Origin: a virus
Direction: 5' to 3' (one strand)
IMG/VR virus record: IMGVR_UViG_3300037071_003643
Span: 1-54,747 of that record
Length of the DNA: 54,747 nt
Shown here: positions 35,150 through 42,470 of the stretch, piece by piece
How positions within the stretch are numbered: position 1 is the stretch's first letter
Layout: each line of letters opens with the position of its first letter
The notes under the pieces: generated by a model
Database searches by the model: none
What the model saw: only the letters and a program-made list of their open reading frames with translations
Told to the model about the DNA's origin: nothing
Made by a program: the position numbers and the translations under genes

Positions 35150-36330
35150 GGACGCCACACGGAATCGCGCGAGAGCGTGGCGAACGCCGCGTCGGTCTCC
35201 GGCGTCGAGCTGACGCGATAGTGCTGGTACCACGTGCCGCTGAAGATCGCATCGACGTTGCTGCGGCAGTAGAGGACGAGGATGCCGTCCTTCGCGGCCT
35301 GGACGATCTTCGGTTGCTGAGCGGCCTCGCGACCCTTCTGGTATTCGGGGTCGCGCGGGTCCTCGTGCCACGCCGTCTCCAGGATCGCGGCGGTTCTGCC
35401 TTCCTTCGCGCAGAGAGCGAACAGCTCGTCGGCCATGCCCTTCCCGTCGGCCTGGGTGAAGTCTTGCCACTTCTCGCCGAGGGTCTTGGAGCGATCCTTG
35501 TTCTTCGAGCCGTAGCGGTTGTAGAGATCGGCGGCGAAGGGCGCGTTGGGACCGAACTGGTCGTCAGGGAACGCGAGCCACGCCAGGCCGCGCTTCGCGC
35601 CGTCCTTGTAGTAGGCCTCGGTGAGCGCGGGCCACGTCCAGAGCCCGCCCTGCGCTTCGATCGCGGCGGGTGTGACGCCGACGCTCGCCATGACGTCCAT
35701 CACGTGCTTGGTCATGGCGACGAACCGAGCCGCGCGCTGCGCTTCATCCGGGATCTTCGACAGCTCGTCGTTCTCGGGCTCGTGCTGGATGTTGTGAGCT
35801 GCCAACAGGCCGAGGTCCATGACGGGCTTCAGTACGCCGGTCGCGTACGCCTTGATCTGCGCGTCGTAGGTGCCGCTCGCCACGGCTGCGAAGTCGTACG
35901 GGAGATGCGTCGAGATGTACAGCGGGTCGTTGCGACCCTTCGCGGCCGCGATGCGCGCGAGATCGCCGGAGTCGGTGCCGACCGCGGTCGGGTAGACGCG
36001 CCACATCCAGTGTCGGTCCTTGTTGATGCGCTCCATCTCGGCGATCGTGACGGCGGGGTTGTCGACGCCTCCCTCGCCGGCGACGCCCGACCGGAAGAAC
36101 TGCCCCAGGACGGGCTTGCGCGCCTTCGGGAGCTGCGCTTCCAACTCCTTCACGCGAGCCTCGAGGCGCGCGATCTCGTCGTGCAGTAGCGCGTTCTCCT
36201 CGAGCGCGGCGTCTCGCTCATCGACCGCCGAGAGGAGGAGCTCCTTCGTCGTCGCCAGCTCCGTTTCGAGGTCGTTGATGCGCTTCACTGCAGCGCCGGA
36301 TGCTTTGGTGAGATCGTCCTGAACGGTCAT
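35146..36330 (-). CDS. GH26-like glycosidase with coiled-coil N-terminus
   Basis: 394 residues from ATG 36330. Residues 1-70 form a coiled coil (INDLETELATTKELLLSAVD ... LEARVKELEAQLPKA). The rest looks like a TIM barrel: RVYPTAVG, GTYDAQIKAYATGVL, then HNIQHEPEND with Glu 184 placed as acid/base, and AAILETAW with Glu 318 as candidate nucleophile. This parallels the barrel in the 1496-residue tail protein (HEPEN motif). Finding such an enzyme in an early operon is unusual. No signal peptide. It might be virion-attached or act on surface or DNA-linked sugars; not settled. Confidence 0.6.
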   Translation of the reverse strand: MTVQDDLTKASGAAVKRINDLETELATTKELLLSAVDERDAALEENALLHDEIARLEARVKELEAQLPKARKPVLGQFFRSGVAGEGGVDNPAVTIAEMERINKDRHWMWRVYPTAVGTDSGDLARIAAAKGRNDPLYISTHLPYDFAAVASGTYDAQIKAYATGVLKPVMDLGLLAAHNIQHEPENDELSKIPDEAQRAARFVAMTKHVMDVMASVGVTPAAIEAQGGLWTWPALTEAYYKDGAKRGLAWLAFPDDQFGPNAPFAADLYNRYGSKNKDRSKTLGEKWQDFTQADGKGMADELFALCAKEGRTAAILETAWHEDPRDPEYQKGREAAQQPKIVQAAKDGILVLYCRSNVDAIFSGTWYQHYRVSSTPETDAAFATLSRDSVWRP

Positions 36331-36665
36331 ACCGAAGTCCCTTCCGTCTGTCGGTCGATGATGATGCCGCAGATCGAGCACTCGCGCGCGCCGATCAGCT
36401 GGTGGTGTTGCGCGAGCGCGACGACGACGCCGCTAGGTGAGGGCGCGAGCTGGCGCAGGAGCGCCTCTGTTCGACGAGATGCCCATATCGCGGTCGCTTG
36501 TGCCATCGTCTTGGCGCCGAGCGTAGCCCGTATCGCCGTCGCGTGTGTCCGAACCGTCTCGTTCGAGATGTACAACGCCTCGGAGATCGAGCGCGAGTTG
36601 CCGCCGCGTGCGTACAGTTCGAGGATCTGGATCTGCCGCGGCCCGAGCTGCGCGGCGCCCCTCAT
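36327..36665 (-). CDS. LuxR-type HTH regulator with terminal CxxC
   Basis: 112 residues from ATG 36665. LGPRQIQILELYARGGNSRS and ISNETVRTHATAIRATLGA form the GerE/LuxR helix-turn-helix without any receiver domain. The C-terminus has ARECSICGIIID, a CxxC that may bind metal. Stand-alone LuxR HTHs are known regulators in actinophages. Overlaps both neighbours by four bases. Confidence 0.75.
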   Translation of the reverse strand: MRGAAQLGPRQIQILELYARGGNSRSISEALYISNETVRTHATAIRATLGAKTMAQATAIWASRRTEALLRQLAPSPSGVVVALAQHHQLIGARECSICGIIIDRQTEGTSV

Positions 36666-36889
36666 AGGAGGACGATCTTCCTGCAGTCGCGACAGAGCGG
36701 AGCGTTGGATCGAACCTTGCCGGTGACGCCCGAGGTGGACGTCGTGATCGTGAACAGCTCGCCGACGCCGATGACGTGATCGTTGAGACACCAGTGCTCG
36801 TGCAGGGCCTGGTAGGTCATGCGCCCGTTCCCGTCGCGACCGTAGCGACGTCGTGACGCCGCGGGTCGCTCGTGCAGTCGTTCCCTCAT
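36662..36889 (-). CDS. Small hypothetical protein
   Basis: 75 residues. The first 25 are very basic; the remainder (EHWCLNDHVIGVGELFTITT ... APLCRDCRKIVLL) has a Cys plus a terminal CxxC, so a weak zinc site is possible. Coupled at both ends to an HTH regulator and a helicase-loader candidate. Function unknown. Confidence 0.58.
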   Translation of the reverse strand: MRERLHERPAASRRRYGRDGNGRMTYQALHEHWCLNDHVIGVGELFTITTSTSGVTGKVRSNAPLCRDCRKIVLL

Positions 36890-37527
36890 GCGTCGATCTC
36901 CTCCCCTTCACGAGCGCGCTGCGGTGCGCACCCGTCCTTGATCGGACTCCTGCAGCGCGGGCACACCCACGTGCCTGAGGCGTCCTGCACCGCTGCCGTA
37001 CCCGCACGCACCCCGCATGCCGTGTAAACGACGTCGAACATCTCCTGCTTGTTGTCCTCGGCCTGTAGGAGCCGCTCCTTCGGCTCCAGCGGCTTCGCTG
37101 CCTCCTGCGCTGCTGCGAGAGCGCGCGCTGCCTTGTCCCGTGCCGCGGGATCCCCGTGAGCCGCGCCGTGTCGTAACCGAGCGCCGTCCATGCCGAGCGC
37201 TTCGACGCGAGCGCGGTAGTCGGGCCGCATCGAGAGGAACTCCTCGAGGGTGATAGCGGGCTCGACCATCCCCGATTCGAGCGCTCGCCGCTCGCTCTTG
37301 CGCAGTCGATCGTTGCGGCATTCTCGGATCGTGTCGCGCAGGTCGGGGAGCGTCGGCATATACGCCGAGCCCTCGCCGAGCAGCTGGACGGCTTCGGCGA
37401 TATCGACGAACTCGAACTCGCTGATGCTCTCGGCCCAGAGGACGGCGGTCTGATCGCTCAGCTCGACGCGGCGATAGCTCGCCAGGATCGCGAGCTGCTT
37501 CAGTGCTTCGGCGATCGACGTGGTCAT
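36886..37527 (-). CDS. Helicase-loader-like replication protein
   Basis: 213 residues. The N-terminal 75 residues (LKQLAILASYRRVELSDQTA, WAESISEFEFVDIAEAVQLL, MPTLPDLRDTIREC) have the pattern of phage loader/inhibitor proteins (G39P-like) that bring the host replicative helicase. The C-terminal end has VCPRCRSPIKDGC, a zinc knuckle. It follows the replisome organizer gene directly, the usual pairing. Confidence 0.62.
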   Translation of the reverse strand: MTTSIAEALKQLAILASYRRVELSDQTAVLWAESISEFEFVDIAEAVQLLGEGSAYMPTLPDLRDTIRECRNDRLRKSERRALESGMVEPAITLEEFLSMRPDYRARVEALGMDGARLRHGAAHGDPAARDKAARALAAAQEAAKPLEPKERLLQAEDNKQEMFDVVYTACGVRAGTAAVQDASGTWVCPRCRSPIKDGCAPQRAREGEEIDA

Positions 37528-38276
37528 ATGCCCTCCTCACGGGCTCGTTCGGCTAGGTCCAGGATGTTACCGACGCCCTTGGCCGAGGAGCCTCGAGCGG
37601 GTAGCGGGCCGTCATCCCAGCACCCGTTGTTGAGCCAGGTCGTGGGGAGCATCGTGTAGCGGGGATCGCGGTTCGGGTCGTCTCGGTAGCGCGACGCTCC
37701 GGCGATGATCACACCGGGATCGACGCCGCGTTTGACCGCGGCCTTGAACTTGGCCTCGGCGCCCAGCTTCTTGTCCCGACGTGGATATTCCCGCCAGAAC
37801 TCGGCGAAGGAATGAGCAGCAACTCGAACAAGATTCAAAGGCTCTTGCTCTTGGGGTAGGGGTAGGGGTTCGGGTAGGGGTTGGGGTAGGGGTAGGGGTA
37901 GGGGGCTATGCTGTTGCTTCCCGTTTGCTACAGCCGTGCTATCCGTTTGCTTTCCCCAACGTACCTGCGCGCCCTTGCGACCTGCCCTGACCTTCGCGTC
38001 GTGCTTCTCTCGACTTTGCGCTAGTACCTCCGCGCGTTGCGGGTTGTATTCGAGGTAGTCGTGGATCGTCGGACCCTTGTCCCAAAGACCCGATCTGGTC
38101 AGCTCGTCTGCTATCGCTGTTCCGTATCTCTCGACGATAGCACGCGGGATAGCACCATCGGTGAGGTTACGGGCGACGTAGCAGAGCGTTTCGACGTAGC
38201 ATCTGAACGCTTGGTCACTGAGATCGACCACCTTCGGAGACTCGGCGAAGCGATCGTCGAGACGGACCCAGCTCAT
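37524..38276 (-). CDS. Replisome organizer / replication initiator
   Basis: 250 residues. The N-terminal winged-helix domain reads WVRLDDRFAESPKVVDLSDQ and YVETLCYVARNLTDGAIP. A basic segment (KHDAKVRAGRKGAQVRWGKQ) follows, then a linker of repeated Pro-Leu/Gln/Glu (about 125-145). The C-terminal DnaT-like region has FAEFWREYPRRDKKLGAEAKF and YTMLPTTWLNNGCWDD. This class binds the phage origin and recruits the helicase loader. The linker is encoded by a G-rich tandem repeat that may itself be the origin, as in lambda O. Confidence 0.75.
   Translation of the reverse strand: MSWVRLDDRFAESPKVVDLSDQAFRCYVETLCYVARNLTDGAIPRAIVERYGTAIADELTRSGLWDKGPTIHDYLEYNPQRAEVLAQSREKHDAKVRAGRKGAQVRWGKQTDSTAVANGKQQHSPLPLPLPQPLPEPLPLPQEQEPLNLVRVAAHSFAEFWREYPRRDKKLGAEAKFKAAVKRGVDPGVIIAGASRYRDDPNRDPRYTMLPTTWLNNGCWDDGPLPARGSSAKGVGNILDLAERAREEGI
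37852..37906. repeat. Telomere-like GGGGTA repeat within replication gene
   Basis: On the plus strand nine runs of three or more G are separated by TA, TT or TTC (GGGGTA mostly), giving strong G-quadruplex potential on that strand. On the coding minus strand it yields CCCCTA codons for the Pro-Leu linker of the initiator. Location in the middle of an initiator gene mirrors origins of other phages. Confidence 0.75.
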
Positions 38277-38594
38277 CTACTGTGCCACCGGCGTCATCGC
38301 AGTTGCCGATATCCACGTCATCCATTCGACGGTGAATCGGTACTCGGGGATAGCTAGCTCAGCGAGACTCGTTCCGTCGCTGGCTAACTCGATAACTCCT
38401 CGACCTTCTAGGCGCGCGACCGCGTGTCTCCACTCGTTCGGCGTTAGTCCCGTCATGCGCGCTAGTCGAGCGGTCGTGGTGGGGAAGATCCAGGTGCCGT
38501 CGTCCTTCGCCTCGAACGCAAGAACGAGCGCGGCGAGACGATCGACGTACGGAAGTGAAGAGGCGAATACGAGGTCGGTGACGCTCTCGCTCAC
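38277..38594 (-). CDS. Winged-helix DNA-binding protein
   Basis: 105 residues from GTG 38594 after GAGAGGAG. VLAFEAKDDGTWIFPTTTARLARMTGLTPNEWRHAVARLEGRGVIELASDG is a typical winged HTH (here described by pieces): ATTTARLARMTG-type recognition helix and RGVIEL wing. It lies just upstream of the replication initiator and may regulate it or assist at the origin. First gene after the hairpin at 38649. Confidence 0.62.
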   Translation of the reverse strand: MSESVTDLVFASSLPYVDRLAALVLAFEAKDDGTWIFPTTTARLARMTGLTPNEWRHAVARLEGRGVIELASDGTSLAELAIPEYRFTVEWMTWISATAMTPVAQ

Positions 38595-38648
38595 TAAGGC
38601 TCCTCTCTGTCACCGCGAGAGGAGAATGGATAGACTCGACCCGCGTTA

Positions 38649-38685
38649 GACGGTCCGATCGCCCCGGAAGGATGGTCGGGCCGTC
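38649..38685. terminator. Hairpin in intergenic gap of early operon
   Basis: GACGGTCCGATC (38649-38660) pairs with GGTCGGGCCGTC (38674-38685) with one mismatch and one possible G-U, loop 13. On the plus strand TCTCTCT follows; on the minus (transcribed) strand no T-run follows. It may attenuate or process the early transcript rather than end it. Gap 38595-38705 holds no gene. Confidence 0.45.
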
Positions 38686-38705
38686 TCTCTGTGTGGAGCA
38701 CGATA

Positions 38706-38861
38706 CTACTCCTGTTCGTCGTCGTCGTGTCGAGCGCGCCACTCGTCGTCCTTCTCGTGACCGATATCGCTCACGATGACAGCGACCGCGATGCAGACGG
38801 CGACGCCGAAGATCGAGAGCACGATGATCCAACTGTCGAGCTTGCTCATCGCTCCGATCAT
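38706..38861 (-). CDS. Small membrane protein
   Basis: 51 residues from ATG 38861 (ATGA overlap upstream). One transmembrane segment (LDSWIIVLSIFGVAVCIAVAVIV) is followed by a charged cytoplasmic tail rich in Asp, Glu, His and Arg. The longer frame to 38978 is a shadow. Function unknown. Confidence 0.58.
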   Translation of the reverse strand: MIGAMSKLDSWIIVLSIFGVAVCIAVAVIVSDIGHEKDDEWRARHDDDEQE

Positions 38862-39244
38862 GGTCCCATCACCTCCGATGGTGCGGTTCGATCGAAGCGA
38901 GCCTCTTCCTTCGCGAGGCTCGCGTAGGACTGGAGCGCGCTCAGCTCCTGCATCCTGGCCTGGAGCGCGAGCTTGCAAGCGTTCATCATATTCTCGGCGA
39001 GGTGCGCTTCGTAGCGAAGATCGCCGACGGTCTGCTTGTCCTCGAATGGTAGCAGCTCGACTTGCGCCTCTCGATCCGCCGCGTTGCGGAACTCGGTCAC
39101 GTTCGTCGTCGCGATCGCCTGCCTGCGCTTGTAGAGGCGCTCGGCCGTGGCCCAGCGCTCGATCGCTCCGCGATACTCGTCCTCTGCCGCCGAGATCGCG
39201 CGCGCAGACTGGATCAGCTTGCCGCTAAACTCGCCGGCATTCAT
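38858..39244 (-). CDS. Helical hypothetical protein
   Basis: 128 residues from ATG 39244. Mostly alpha-helical with long amphipathic helices: LIQSARAISAAEDEYRGAIE, WATAERLYKRRQAIATTN and LRYEAHLAENMMNACKLALQ. Immediately downstream of the HicA-like and ERF genes in transcription. Possibly an accessory to recombination, by position only. Confidence 0.6.
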   Translation of the reverse strand: MNAGEFSGKLIQSARAISAAEDEYRGAIERWATAERLYKRRQAIATTNVTEFRNAADREAQVELLPFEDKQTVGDLRYEAHLAENMMNACKLALQARMQELSALQSYASLAKEEARFDRTAPSEVMGP

Positions 39245-39453
39245 TCGATCCACCCGCGAGCGCGCCAGACCTTCTTGACGTTAGCCATATCGTGACGACC
39301 CTCATAGCCCGACTTCCCGCCGCGATGAAAGACTCCGACCAGCTCGTGCCCGTCGTACACCTTCAGGTGCTTTGAGCCGTTCTCGATCGTCGCGCCGTGC
39401 TGTTTCGCCGCCTTGATGAGCGCCCTCGCCTTCTTGGGAATCTGGTCCATCAT
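39241..39453 (-). CDS. HicA-like dsRBD-fold small protein
   Basis: 70 residues from ATG 39453 (overlap with ERF stop). ARALIKAAKQHGATIENGSK, HLKVYDGHELVGVF and DMANVKKVWRARGW fit the HicA-type fold. No HicB partner is adjacent, so a toxin-antitoxin pair is not evident. It may be a phage RNA-binding protein using the same fold. Confidence 0.6.
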   Translation of the reverse strand: MMDQIPKKARALIKAAKQHGATIENGSKHLKVYDGHELVGVFHRGGKSGYEGRHDMANVKKVWRARGWIE

Positions 39454-40166
39454 GCGCTCCCTTCTGTGAGCGATGGGTGCTCCTCTTGCCACGCGGCGAT
39501 CGCGTACTCCAGCTCTTCGGCTGTCGCGTTCACGATCGTGCGAGCCGTGTACGGCGCCTGCCCCTCGGGGATGATCGCGTTCACGATCTCGCGCGACTTC
39601 GACGCCGAGCCGGTGAGCTCACGCAGCTGCGTCTGGAGCTGGGATTGGTCGGTCGATGGTACGGGCGGTGGGGAGGGCGGGGGTGTCCCGCTTGACCCCC
39701 CGCCCTCCGTCGCCTTCGAGACCGTCGCGGTCGAATGACCCTCACGCCCCTCGTCCTGACGTGGTCTCGAAGCTTGCTGCCCGTCGTCGTCCTCGGCTGC
39801 GAGTCCTAACGCTGCTAGCAACTGATAGCGCCTGCCGTAGGTGATGGCACTCCCAACCGACTGCGCGTCGCTTGCATGTGGAACTGCTAATGGGCCGAAC
39901 TCGATCCACTCGCCCGACTTGTGCATCAGTCGCGTGACGATCGACGTACGACCCTCGATGGTGACCGTATCCTGTAGCAGCATGATGCGCTGCGCCGAGA
40001 GCGTCGGCACGATCGCCCCGAGGATCGTCGGCAGGTCGGCGTAGTCGTACGAGAACGAGCCTCCCGACTTGGTGGGGATGTTCGCTCGCGCCGACTTCGC
40101 CGGGTTCTGCAGGTCGGCCGCCTGGAGCGCGTCCAGTAGCTCGCCGATGGTGTCGCTCGTTCTCAT
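39450..40166 (-). CDS. erf: ERF-family single-strand annealing recombinase
   Basis: 238 residues. The diagnostic part is TIGELLDALQAADLQNPAKS, SFSYDYADLPTIL, LMHKSGEWIEFGPLAVP and DAQSVGSAITYGRRYQLLAALGLAAEDDDG, the conserved core of ERF annealing proteins. The C-terminal half is a linker with a run of Pro/Ser, then a small domain. It acts in phage recombination and end repair. HNH nuclease at 32517 may work with it. Confidence 0.88.
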   Translation of the reverse strand: MRTSDTIGELLDALQAADLQNPAKSARANIPTKSGGSFSYDYADLPTILGAIVPTLSAQRIMLLQDTVTIEGRTSIVTRLMHKSGEWIEFGPLAVPHASDAQSVGSAITYGRRYQLLAALGLAAEDDDGQQASRPRQDEGREGHSTATVSKATEGGGSSGTPPPSPPPVPSTDQSQLQTQLRELTGSASKSREIVNAIIPEGQAPYTARTIVNATAEELEYAIAAWQEEHPSLTEGSA

Positions 40167-40543
40167 GCTCGCTCCTCGATCTTCCAGAGACGTCCGCCGT
40201 AGGTTCGCTCGCCGTTGACCGCCACGACCATCGCTACCCTCGTGCCGTACTTACCTCCGGCCTGAACTCGCTCGCCGACTTCGAGATCGCCGAGCGCGTC
40301 GATGTAGTCGTAGGCCTGTTGAGCCTCGAGGGCCGCGATGTCTGTGATCCCGTACTCCGAGAGGAACTTGACCTGAACGATGCGCGGTTCCTCTACTGGA
40401 TGGTCGTGGTAGTTGTCGCCCTCGGCGTGATGGTGGTCCCAGGAGGCGAGGCCGTGTACGTGCGGGATGATCGCGATCTCCTCGAGATGCGCTTCGATGG
40501 CGTCTACGCGCTTCGCCAACTCTGCTACCGTCGTCCTGCTCAT
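40163..40543 (-). CDS. His-rich hypothetical protein
   Basis: 126 residues. The N-terminal coiled segment (AELAKRVDAIEAHLEEI) is followed by a cluster of seven or more His (HVHGLASWDHHHAEGDNYHDHP) that could bind metal. The rest (VKFLSEYGITDIAALEAQQA, GGRLWKIEER) is beta-like. Overlaps ERF by ATGA. No known family. Confidence 0.58.
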   Translation of the reverse strand: MSRTTVAELAKRVDAIEAHLEEIAIIPHVHGLASWDHHHAEGDNYHDHPVEEPRIVQVKFLSEYGITDIAALEAQQAYDYIDALGDLEVGERVQAGGKYGTRVAMVVAVNGERTYGGRLWKIEERA

Positions 40544-40704
40544 CGCGTCTCCCCTATCCGAACGTCGCTAGGTGGACGTCCAAAGTCGGCTACCTGCCAG
40601 CGCCCGCGGTGGTCTATCTCCCAGCGAGCGCCGCACCGGTCGCACCACGCGGCGCTCTCGGTGTACTGCATGTACGGTGCATGATCGCAGCTAGACTTCG
40701 GCAT
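40540..40704 (-). CDS. Small zinc-ribbon-like protein
   Basis: 54 residues from ATG 40704, inside a longer frame that is a shadow. SSCDHAPYMQY and WCDRCGARWEID supply Cys and His for one zinc site. Its start lies 14 bases inside the upstream gene. Probably nucleic acid-binding. Confidence 0.55.
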   Translation of the reverse strand: MPKSSCDHAPYMQYTESAAWCDRCGARWEIDHRGRWQVADFGRPPSDVRIGETR

Positions 40705-41083
40705 CTGAGAGCGCGCCTCGATCGAATCGGTCCTTGATGAACGCGCCCCACTCGTCGGTGAGGACGACGTAGGCGTCATCGACTGCGGCGTCTCGATCGT
40801 GCATGCCGAGACCCTTGAACCTGGGGTCGTCGTACTCGACCGAGAAGCCGAGAGTGGCGACGCGGCCGTGTAGCTCGAACACTTCGACCGCCCAGTTGAA
40901 CCCGTCCATGTTGGCGGGGAAGGCGTAGCCGTCGGTCTGCGCCTGCTCCAGGAATGTCTGACCGAGGACGCAGACCGAGCAGTCCTGCAGTCGGAGCTTC
41001 CCGACGTCGATGCGACGCTCCCATCCCGGCTCGTTCTCGTCGAGCCAGGCGGCTCCACGTTCGATCTCCTGCTGATAGCTCAT
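40691..41083 (-). CDS. Conserved actinophage-type hypothetical protein
   Basis: 130 residues. The opening QQEIERGAAWLDENEPGWER and then CSVCVLGQTFLEQA are recognisable in many actinophage small proteins of unknown role. The remainder (FELHGRVATLGFSVEYDDP, YVVLTDEWGAFIKDRF) reads as a compact alpha-beta protein. ATG 41083; end overlaps next gene by 14 bases. Confidence 0.62.
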   Translation of the reverse strand: MSYQQEIERGAAWLDENEPGWERRIDVGKLRLQDCSVCVLGQTFLEQAQTDGYAFPANMDGFNWAVEVFELHGRVATLGFSVEYDDPRFKGLGMHDRDAAVDDAYVVLTDEWGAFIKDRFDRGALSDAEV

Positions 41084-41439
41084 AGTCCCTCCTGATCCAG
41101 CTTGGCCTGGTACCAGCGTGCCTGTTCGTTGTCCAGTTGCATCTCCCAGCTACAGAACGAGCAGGGCGCTCCCTCGCCCGTATCGGCTGCCGCCTTGCAC
41201 GCCGGATGGACGCGCAGAGGCTTGGGCCGTAGCTCGATGACGACGCCCGCGCGGTTCGTCTCGCTCTGATGTTGCGCCGAGCGGCGGAGCTCCTCGGCTT
41301 GGACCGTGCGATTCGCGGGCTCGACCACGTTCCTGATCTTCTGCCCACGACCGATAGGGCAGTCGCGCTCGTGGAACCACGCGAGTCCCGACGGGGAATG
41401 GAACTGCTGCGGGCTGCAGCAGGTCGGGAGCGGTGTCAT
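41080..41439 (-). CDS. Cys-rich hypothetical protein
   Basis: 119 residues from ATG 41439. It has Cys at PTCCSPQQFH, RDCPIGRG and GAPCSFCSWE, enough for a zinc site, with His at LRVHPACK. The end is helical (MQLDNEQARWYQAKLDQ). Coupled by ATGA. Unknown function. Confidence 0.58.
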   Translation of the reverse strand: MTPLPTCCSPQQFHSPSGLAWFHERDCPIGRGQKIRNVVEPANRTVQAEELRRSAQHQSETNRAGVVIELRPKPLRVHPACKAAADTGEGAPCSFCSWEMQLDNEQARWYQAKLDQEGL

Positions 41440-41636
41440 GCGATCTCCTTTCGTCGTCGGATGTCCTCGCCGGCGCACCTCCACGCCCAACGCGCGTTCC
41501 ATCGCCAGGCGCCGAATCGAGTAGCGCACTCGGGCCCGGGATGAGCGCGGCAGACGCCCTGCCAGCCGTTCGGTTGAATGACTCGCCAGGTGTAGCTCCA
41601 CCTGAGCGAATCGATGAAGTAGGCGAGACGTCTCAC
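41436..41636 (-). CDS. Trp/Arg-rich small protein
   Basis: 66 residues from GTG 41636 (overlaps the stop upstream). Unusually aromatic and basic: FIDSLRWSYTWRVIQPNGW, WNARWAWRCAGEDIRRRKE. Two Cys. The junctions are coupled, supporting translation. Could bind membranes or nucleic acid; no family known. Confidence 0.52.
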   Translation of the reverse strand: MRRLAYFIDSLRWSYTWRVIQPNGWQGVCRAHPGPECATRFGAWRWNARWAWRCAGEDIRRRKEIA

Positions 41637-41824
41637 CGGCTGAGCTTCCTTCTGGCCGCTGCCGCGATCGCCGCGACGCCGACTACGGCGAAGAGCGGGA
41701 TGGCGACGAACGCGCCGCTGAGATCGGCACCCGTCTCCGCCGTCGGGGGCGGGGGCGTCGTTGAGGTGCAGGTGACGGGGCTGGGCGGGTAACCGCTGAC
41801 GCAATCGCTGTTGCCGAACTGCAT
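41633..41824 (-). CDS. Small peptide with sortase-signal-like C-terminus
   Basis: 63 residues from ATG 41824 after AAAGGAACG. N-terminal part has two Cys and Ser/Thr/Pro (SDCVSGYPPSPVTCTSTT). The end reads TAETG, then a hydrophobic run (GAFVAIPLFAVVGVAAIAAA) and RRKLSR. This is the layout of an LPxTG/LAxTG cell-wall sorting signal. No N-terminal signal peptide is obvious, which weakens the idea; a plain tail-anchored membrane peptide is the alternative. Confidence 0.58.
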   Translation of the reverse strand: MQFGNSDCVSGYPPSPVTCTSTTPPPPTAETGADLSGAFVAIPLFAVVGVAAIAAAARRKLSR

Positions 41825-41835
41825 GTGCGTTCCTT

Positions 41836-42192
41836 TCAGTAGGGCGCCGAAGCGCGACAGACCATCCGTTCTGAACCCGATTCTCCCCTCCTCGTCTCGC
41901 TCGTGGGTACGATCTCGCCGGTGTCGCGGAGCTCCGAGCAACGCTTCCACCAGCTGGCGGTGCGCAACTCGTACAGACCGGCGATCTTCGCTGCCTCCTC
42001 GTCGGTGAGACCGGCGGGGTACGCATCGACGTACGCAGCGAGCAGGCGCGCCTTCTGGCTACCTGCTCGATAGGCGACGTCGTGCGCCCCCGCTAGGCTC
42101 GTCGCGGGATCGCTCGTACGGACACGAGCGCGCGTTTCATCGACAGCCTCGTTGGGGAACAGCGGCGTCTCGATGTACTGTTCGTCCATCAC
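41836..42192 (-). CDS. Winged-helix-like hypothetical protein
   Basis: 118 residues; two ATGs (42192, 42189), the first coupled to the XRE stop. SDPATSLAGAHDVAYRAGSQ, LLAAYVDAYPAGLTDEEAAK and SWWKRCSELRDTGEI look like the winged-helix phage protein commonly found near HTH repressors and holliday-junction nucleases. Probable DNA-binding role. Confidence 0.6.
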   Translation of the reverse strand: MMDEQYIETPLFPNEAVDETRARVRTSDPATSLAGAHDVAYRAGSQKARLLAAYVDAYPAGLTDEEAAKIAGLYELRTASWWKRCSELRDTGEIVPTSETRRGESGSERMVCRASAPY

Positions 42193-42419
42193 GACGCCTT
42201 CCGTTTGAGAGGCCGGATGAGGTCGTCCACGAGGATCTCATCGTCCCTTTCGGACAGCGCCTTCGCGAGTCGCTGGAACGTCTCGACGCGTGCGCCGGGG
42301 CGGGAGTCAGCCTCGATATCGTGGATCGTGACCCAGTGGACGCCCGAGGCCGCTTCCAGCTCTCGGACGCTCAGGCCGCGCTCTTCCCGAACGACGGTCA
42401 GTGGGTGCTTCTTGGTCAT
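42189..42419 (-). CDS. XRE-family repressor-like protein
   Basis: 76 residues from ATG 42419 after AAAGGAGG. VVREERGLSVRELEAASGVH, WVTIHDIEADSR and TFQRLAKALSE make a standard Cro/cI-type HTH. No dimerization domain. The inverted repeat TCACGG...CCGTGA 20 bases upstream of the start lies over a promoter-like sequence, suggesting self-regulation. Serves as a cut point in the early operon. Confidence 0.78.
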   Translation of the reverse strand: MTKKHPLTVVREERGLSVRELEAASGVHWVTIHDIEADSRPGARVETFQRLAKALSERDDEILVDDLIRPLKRKAS

Positions 42420-42438
42420 CTTCCCTCCTTTCGATCGC

Positions 42439-42470
42439 TCACGGTAGCATATCCGTGAGACGGTTGCTAG
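42439..42470 (-). promoter_or_regulatory. Promoter with inverted-repeat operator upstream of XRE gene
   Basis: On the minus strand an extended -10 (TGC-TACCGT) is at 42441-42449. TAGCAA at 42464-42469 is a weak -35 with a 17-base spacer. TCACGG/CCGTGA (42439-42444 and 42453-42458) is an inverted repeat with an 8-base spacer overlapping the -10, so a dimeric HTH bound there would block transcription. Confidence 0.55.

Noticed and set aside
39241-39453. HicAB toxin-antitoxin pair
   Set aside because: Only a HicA-like fold is present; the neighbours are ERF and a helical protein, not HicB.
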